Positions 6,167 to 6,931 of a stretch of DNA of 6,931 nt are shown piece after piece. Numbering within the stretch: the stretch's first letter is position 1; every line of letters starts with the position of its first letter. Made by a program: the position numbers and the translations under genes. This DNA is from JACPSX01 sp035288405 [NCBI: bacterium] (GTDB lineage Bacteria; JACPSX01). The notes under the pieces were generated by a model that worked only from the letters and a program-made list of their open reading frames with translations, ran no database searches and was not told where the DNA came from. The DNA is taken from the NCBI GenBank assembly GCA_035288405.1, contig DATEAK010000175.1, forward strand, positions 1-6,931. The letters run 5' to 3'.

Positions 6167-6931
6167 TTCCCGCTCCCATTGTTGCCGCTGTTCCGCAATG
6201 CCTGACGCCACGCTTTCTCCACGACCCGCCGCGCCAGGACTCCCGTCAAGTGCTTCCGGAACTCCGCCGAGGCGTGGATATCCCCTTCGGGATCCACACT
6301 CTCCCTGGCCAGAAGTCCCAATTGGCCCAGCAGGCGCGGAGTGAGGCTCTCTCCCTTCAGGGCACCCTCCACGGTGGAAAGTCGAACCGGAGTCCCCGAG
6401 ACACCCGCGACTCCGATGCGTCCTTCCCGTACGGTTCCATTTTCTTCCACTGAAACCGTGGCGGCGGCGGCCACGATGGCAAAGTCTCCGGGGCGCCGGC
6501 TGAACTCCAGGATTGCCTGTCCACAACTTGGAGACGGGCGTTGAAAAACCAGCCGGGTGGCTACTTCGTCAGGCTGGACATCGGTTGTAAAATAGGTGAG
6601 GAAAAAAAATTCCGCACCGACCGACCGGCTTCCTCTTGGTTTGCTCTGCAGTGTGATCTCACCACCCAATACCAGAAAGGCGAGCGGCAGCTCCGCGGAA
6701 GGGTCTGCGTGGGTGATGCTCCCCCCCAGCGTCCCGCGCGTGCGGATGGCCGGATAACCGATCAGGGAAGTTGCTTCTGCAAGCAAGGGGAGAGAAGATT
6801 GGATTTGAGGTGACGACTCGATAACCCGATGTCGAACCAGAGACCCCAGAATCAGCCCGTCTTCGGTGCTGCTGACCTTTCCCAGCTCATCGAGCCCGTT
6901 GATGTCGATCAGATTCGAAGGCCTGGCCAGT
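6163..6931 (-). CDS. Molybdenum hydroxylase medium (FAD-binding) subunit, CoxM-like (5' end cut by window)
   Basis: The C-terminal 255 residues of the FAD subunit. The frame stays open to the right edge, so roughly the first 45-50 residues of a protein usually near 290 are missing, including the first FAD-binding AGG(T/H)SL motif. The visible part begins LARPSNLIDI, a standard segment just after that motif. It continues with IGYPAIRTRGTLGGSITHADP (near visible residues 57-77), the second FAD pyrophosphate-binding signature. Next come LTYFTTDVQPDE and FSRRPGDFAIVAAAA, then the C-terminal CO-dehydrogenase-flavoprotein domain (about the last 100 residues). A TTG at 6786 would give a shorter frame, but it falls inside the conserved domain and is not the true start. 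The subunit takes electrons from the [2Fe-2S] subunit and passes them to an external acceptor. It is the first gene of the cluster visible here, and its stop overlaps the next ATG. Confidence 0.95.
   Translation of the reverse strand, partial: LARPSNLIDINGLDELGKVSSTEDGLILGSLVRHRVIESSPQIQSSLPLLAEATSLIGYPAIRTRGTLGGSITHADPSAELPLAFLVLGGEITLQSKPRGSRSVGAEFFFLTYFTTDVQPDEVATRLVFQRPSPSCGQAILEFSRRPGDFAIVAAAATVSVEENGTVREGRIGVAGVSGTPVRLSTVEGALKGESLTPRLLGQLGLLARESVDPEGDIHASAEFRKHLTGVLARRVVEKAWRQALRNSGNNGSGK

Noticed and set aside
6167-6526. N-terminal extension of the [2Fe-2S] subunit frame
   Set aside because: It overlaps the FAD-subunit gene and is Gly/Arg-rich frame-shadow sequence. The ferredoxin domain begins at the ATG at 6166, which makes a standard ATGA overlap.
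6602-6609. Run of eight A (eight T on the coding strand) in the FAD-subunit gene, and runs of C near 1040 and 6721, as possible slippage or frameshift sites
   Set aside because: The reading frames through all of them are intact and the flanking protein matches the families (three Phe; Gly-Gly of the FAD motif), so no frameshift is seen.
3312-6931. Annotation as aerobic CO dehydrogenase (coxMSL)
   Set aside because: The large-subunit loop is VVRGAGR and lacks the Cys of form I enzymes, so gene symbols implying CO oxidation were not assigned.
4-6931. The palindrome CTGGCCAG occurs at both ends of the window (5-12 and 6923-6930)
   Set aside because: It is only 8 bases, both copies are inside ordinary coding sequence (Leu-Ala segments), and there is no sign of a repeat-bounded element.

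Overview
The window holds seven protein genes, all on the minus strand. They are packed head to tail and read from the right edge to the left, so this is almost certainly part of one operon. No tRNA, rRNA, CRISPR array, insertion sequence or convincing terminator is visible, and no stretch longer than about 45 bases lies outside a gene. The promoter and the 5' end of the first gene lie beyond the right edge. The last gene runs off the left edge.

In order of transcription, the first block (6931 to 3312) encodes a three-subunit molybdenum hydroxylase of the xanthine dehydrogenase / CO dehydrogenase-like family: FAD subunit, two-[2Fe-2S] subunit and molybdopterin catalytic subunit. Both junctions are ATGA overlaps. 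The active-site loop of the large subunit is of the RGAGR ('form II') type and lacks the Cys of true aerobic CO dehydrogenase, so the substrate is probably an organic compound, such as an N-heterocycle, aldehyde or purine-like ring, rather than CO. The second block (3280 to 1651) encodes the ATPase and permease of an SsuB/SsuC (TauB/TauC)-type importer. Next comes a metal-dependent M29-aminopeptidase / NicX-like enzyme (1622 to 603). The last gene is the matching NMT1/THI5-type periplasmic solute-binding protein (561 to the left edge).

Inferred logic: the importer brings in a small organic, possibly nitrogen-containing aromatic, molecule. The molybdenum hydroxylase hydroxylates it using water as the oxygen source, and the M29/NicX-like enzyme may act on the product by hydrolysis or ring opening. 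The substrate cannot be named from sequence alone.

Organism: a bacterium with moderately high G+C (mid to high 50s per cent by eye) and an exported binding protein with a typical Sec signal peptide, so probably Gram-negative. In my recollection, operons combining molybdenum hydroxylases with NMT1-type transporters are frequent in Deltaproteobacteria/Desulfobacterota and in environmental genomes of related phyla. That taxonomic guess is weak. Most junctions carry recognisable Shine-Dalgarno sequences.
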